From: DUML01 sp050949905
GTDB taxonomy: Bacteria; Bacillota; Desulfitobacteriia; Desulfitobacteriales; Syntrophobotulaceae
Assembly (NCBI GenBank): GCA_050949905.1
Contig: JBMNGP010000034.1
Coordinates: 186,001-250,000, forward strand
DNA: 64,000 bases
Direction: 5' to 3'
A model generated the notes under the pieces. That model saw only the letters and a list, made by a program, of their open reading frames with translations. It was not told where the DNA came from and did not search any database. Shown here piece after piece: positions 62,998-64,000 of this stretch (its first letter is position 1; each line of letters begins with the position of its first letter). Position numbers and translations under genes: made by a program.

Positions 62998-63279
62998 ATG
63001 GGAAACAACAACAACCGATACGACGATGACTTTAAGACCGGAGCGGTAGCAATGGTAGTAGAAAAAGGCCGGTCGATTCGTTTAGTAGCAAAAGATTTAG
63101 GCGTATCTGAACCTGCACTCAGAAGATGGGTAAAGGCAAGCACAGAACCAGAAGATGAAGTCACTAAAAAACTAGCCGAGCTTGAAGCCGAAAATAAAAG
63201 GCTTAAAAAAGAACTTGATGATGCAAAGGACACGGTAAACATCTTAAAAAAGTCAGTAGCCATTTTCCTAAAACCATAG
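62998..63279 (+). CDS. IS3-family transposase OrfA
   Basis: 93 residues: a helix-turn-helix (KTGAVAMVVEKGRSIRLVAK, SEPALRRWVKA) and a leucine-zipper coiled coil (LAELEAENKRLKKELDDAKD). The A-AAA-AAG heptamer at 63246-63252 is placed in frame for -1 slippage into OrfB, the known IS3 mode of making the OrfAB fusion transposase. OrfA alone acts as a regulator. Confidence 0.93.
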   Translation: MGNNNNRYDDDFKTGAVAMVVEKGRSIRLVAKDLGVSEPALRRWVKASTEPEDEVTKKLAELEAENKRLKKELDDAKDTVNILKKSVAIFLKP

Positions 63280-64000
63280 AATCAGAGAAAATAGTAAGCA
63301 GGAAATACGAGTTCATAAAAGCTTATGCCTCCGGGCATTCTGTGGAGAAAATGTGTGAGTTATTAAAAGTATCCCGGAGTGGTTTCTACGACTGGATTAA
63401 AAGAGAACCATCAAAGCGAGAGAAAAAGCAGCAAAAAATACTTAAAATAATAGAGAAAACCCATAAAAAGTATCCTACTTGGGGTGTTGATCCAATCTGG
63501 GCTGAAGTCAAAGAAAAAATATCATGCAGCCGTGGAACGGTTTACAAATTGATGAAAGAAAACGGCATAAAATCAAAACGTAAAGCGAAATGGAAAGCAA
63601 CAACCAATAGTAAACACAACTTACCAGTAGCTCCAAATCTCTTAGGGCAAAATTTTAATATAACAGAGCCCAATACCGTATGGGTAGGAGATATCACATA
63701 CAATTGGACCGATGAAGGCTGGCTATATACAGCAATAGTCAAAGACTTATGTACCAAAGAAGTAATAGGCTATGCCATGGGTGATAGAATTACCAAAGAA
63801 CTTGTAATAAAAGCCATGAAAGTGGCCCTACGAAAAGAAAGGCCAAAAGCAGGATTAATATTTCATTCGGATCGCGGAAGCCAATATTGTTCAAACGACT
63901 TCAGGAGCTTATTAAAAGATAATAATATCCGGCAAAGCATGAGTCGCAAAGGAAATCCCTATGATAATGCTTGTGCAGAAAACTTTTTTAGTTGTTTAAA
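63252..64000 (+). CDS. IS3-family transposase OrfB (partial)
   Basis: Reading frame -1 to OrfA; the first ATG is not needed because it is made by slippage at 63246-63252. It contains the HTH_21 region (CELLKVSRSGFYDWIKREPS, KKYPTWGVDPIWAEV) and the rve DDE core: Asp in VWVGDITYNW, Asp in LIFHSDRGSQYCS, and RQSMSRKGNPYDNACAENFF with the Glu. It runs off the window, so at least the C-terminus is missing from view. No internal stop was noticed. Confidence 0.92.

Larger units (their letters stand above)
62942..64000 (+). mobile_element. IS3-family insertion sequence (runs off window)
   Basis: Probable left tip TGACGGACACCAAATCG at 62942, inside the DctM gene. Two overlapping transposase frames joined by an A6G slippery site follow. 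The right end lies beyond the window. Confidence 0.8.

Noticed and set aside
1..64000. CRISPR arrays, tRNA or rRNA genes, phage modules
   Set aside because: No regularly spaced repeats, no recognisable tRNA/rRNA sequence and no phage structural genes were found on reading both strands.

Overview
The window reads as a chromosome segment of an anaerobic, spore-forming, low-to-mid GC Gram-positive bacterium, most likely a Clostridia/Peptococcaceae-type lineage. The evidence is a YtxC sporulation gene, T-box leaders in front of thrS and pheS, an infC-rpmI-rplT leader operon, CWB2 cell-wall repeats, hybrid-cluster protein, butyrate-type Bcd/Etf and butyrate kinase genes, strong Shine-Dalgarno sites with frequent TTG/GTG starts, and TTGACA/TATAAT promoters. 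The genus is not determined. No rRNA, tRNA or CRISPR array was found.

Layout. (1) 1-753: C-terminal part of a CWB2 cell-wall protein. (2) 0.8-12 kb: a signalling and envelope-stress block. A 1994-residue hybrid sensor (pseudokinase-AAA-GAF-HisKA-HATPase-REC-HPt) and an OmpR-type regulator lie on the minus strand. Divergent from them are a GAF-LuxR regulator, PspA, a clostripain-like lipoprotein and a GIDE-domain membrane protein. The sensor and the LuxR regulator carry clearly homologous GAF domains. (3) 12-15.4 kb: a BCCT transporter with three +1 frameshifts, then an ISL3 element holding an unusual nested inverted repeat. (4) 15.4-26.6 kb: hcp with an FNR/HcpR-like operator, a PAS-GGDEF cyclase, pgi, a phosphohexomutase, an orphan metal-sensing ArsR with a 40-bp palindrome, a ferritin-like protein, a YkvI transporter, a stand-alone membrane sensor and ytxC. 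(5) 26.8-33.6 kb: a five-gene dipeptide ABC transporter followed by an amidohydrolase, apparently a peptide uptake and hydrolysis unit. (6) 33.7-46.1 kb: translation core: T-box-thrS, yhaM, two lipoproteins (BMP and ApbE), infC (ATT start)-rpmI-rplT, an rRNA methyltransferase, a tiny yqzL ORF running into the pheS T-box, pheS, pheT and zapA. (7) 46.1-52.6 kb: a group II intron 5' fragment directly after the zapA terminator, the ACT/PFL pair, and a butyrate locus collapsed around an IS4 element so that both buk and bcd have lost their 5' ends; etfB and etfA remain. (8) 52.7-61.5 kb: a phosphatase-superfamily enzyme, peptidase U32 with a palindromic repeat in its 5' end, mutS2, and a class A PBP. 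(9) 61.5-64 kb: an ISL3 right-end remnant, a TRAP DctM gene cut by an IS3-family element, and that element running off the window.

The best candidate for an undescribed system is block 2. It pairs a giant multi-domain sensor with a GAF-LuxR gene that leads a probable PspA/C11-peptidase/GIDE envelope operon. The best hidden small-scale features are the yqzL/T-box overlap, the intron scar behind a terminator, the hcp operator and the ArsR palindrome.
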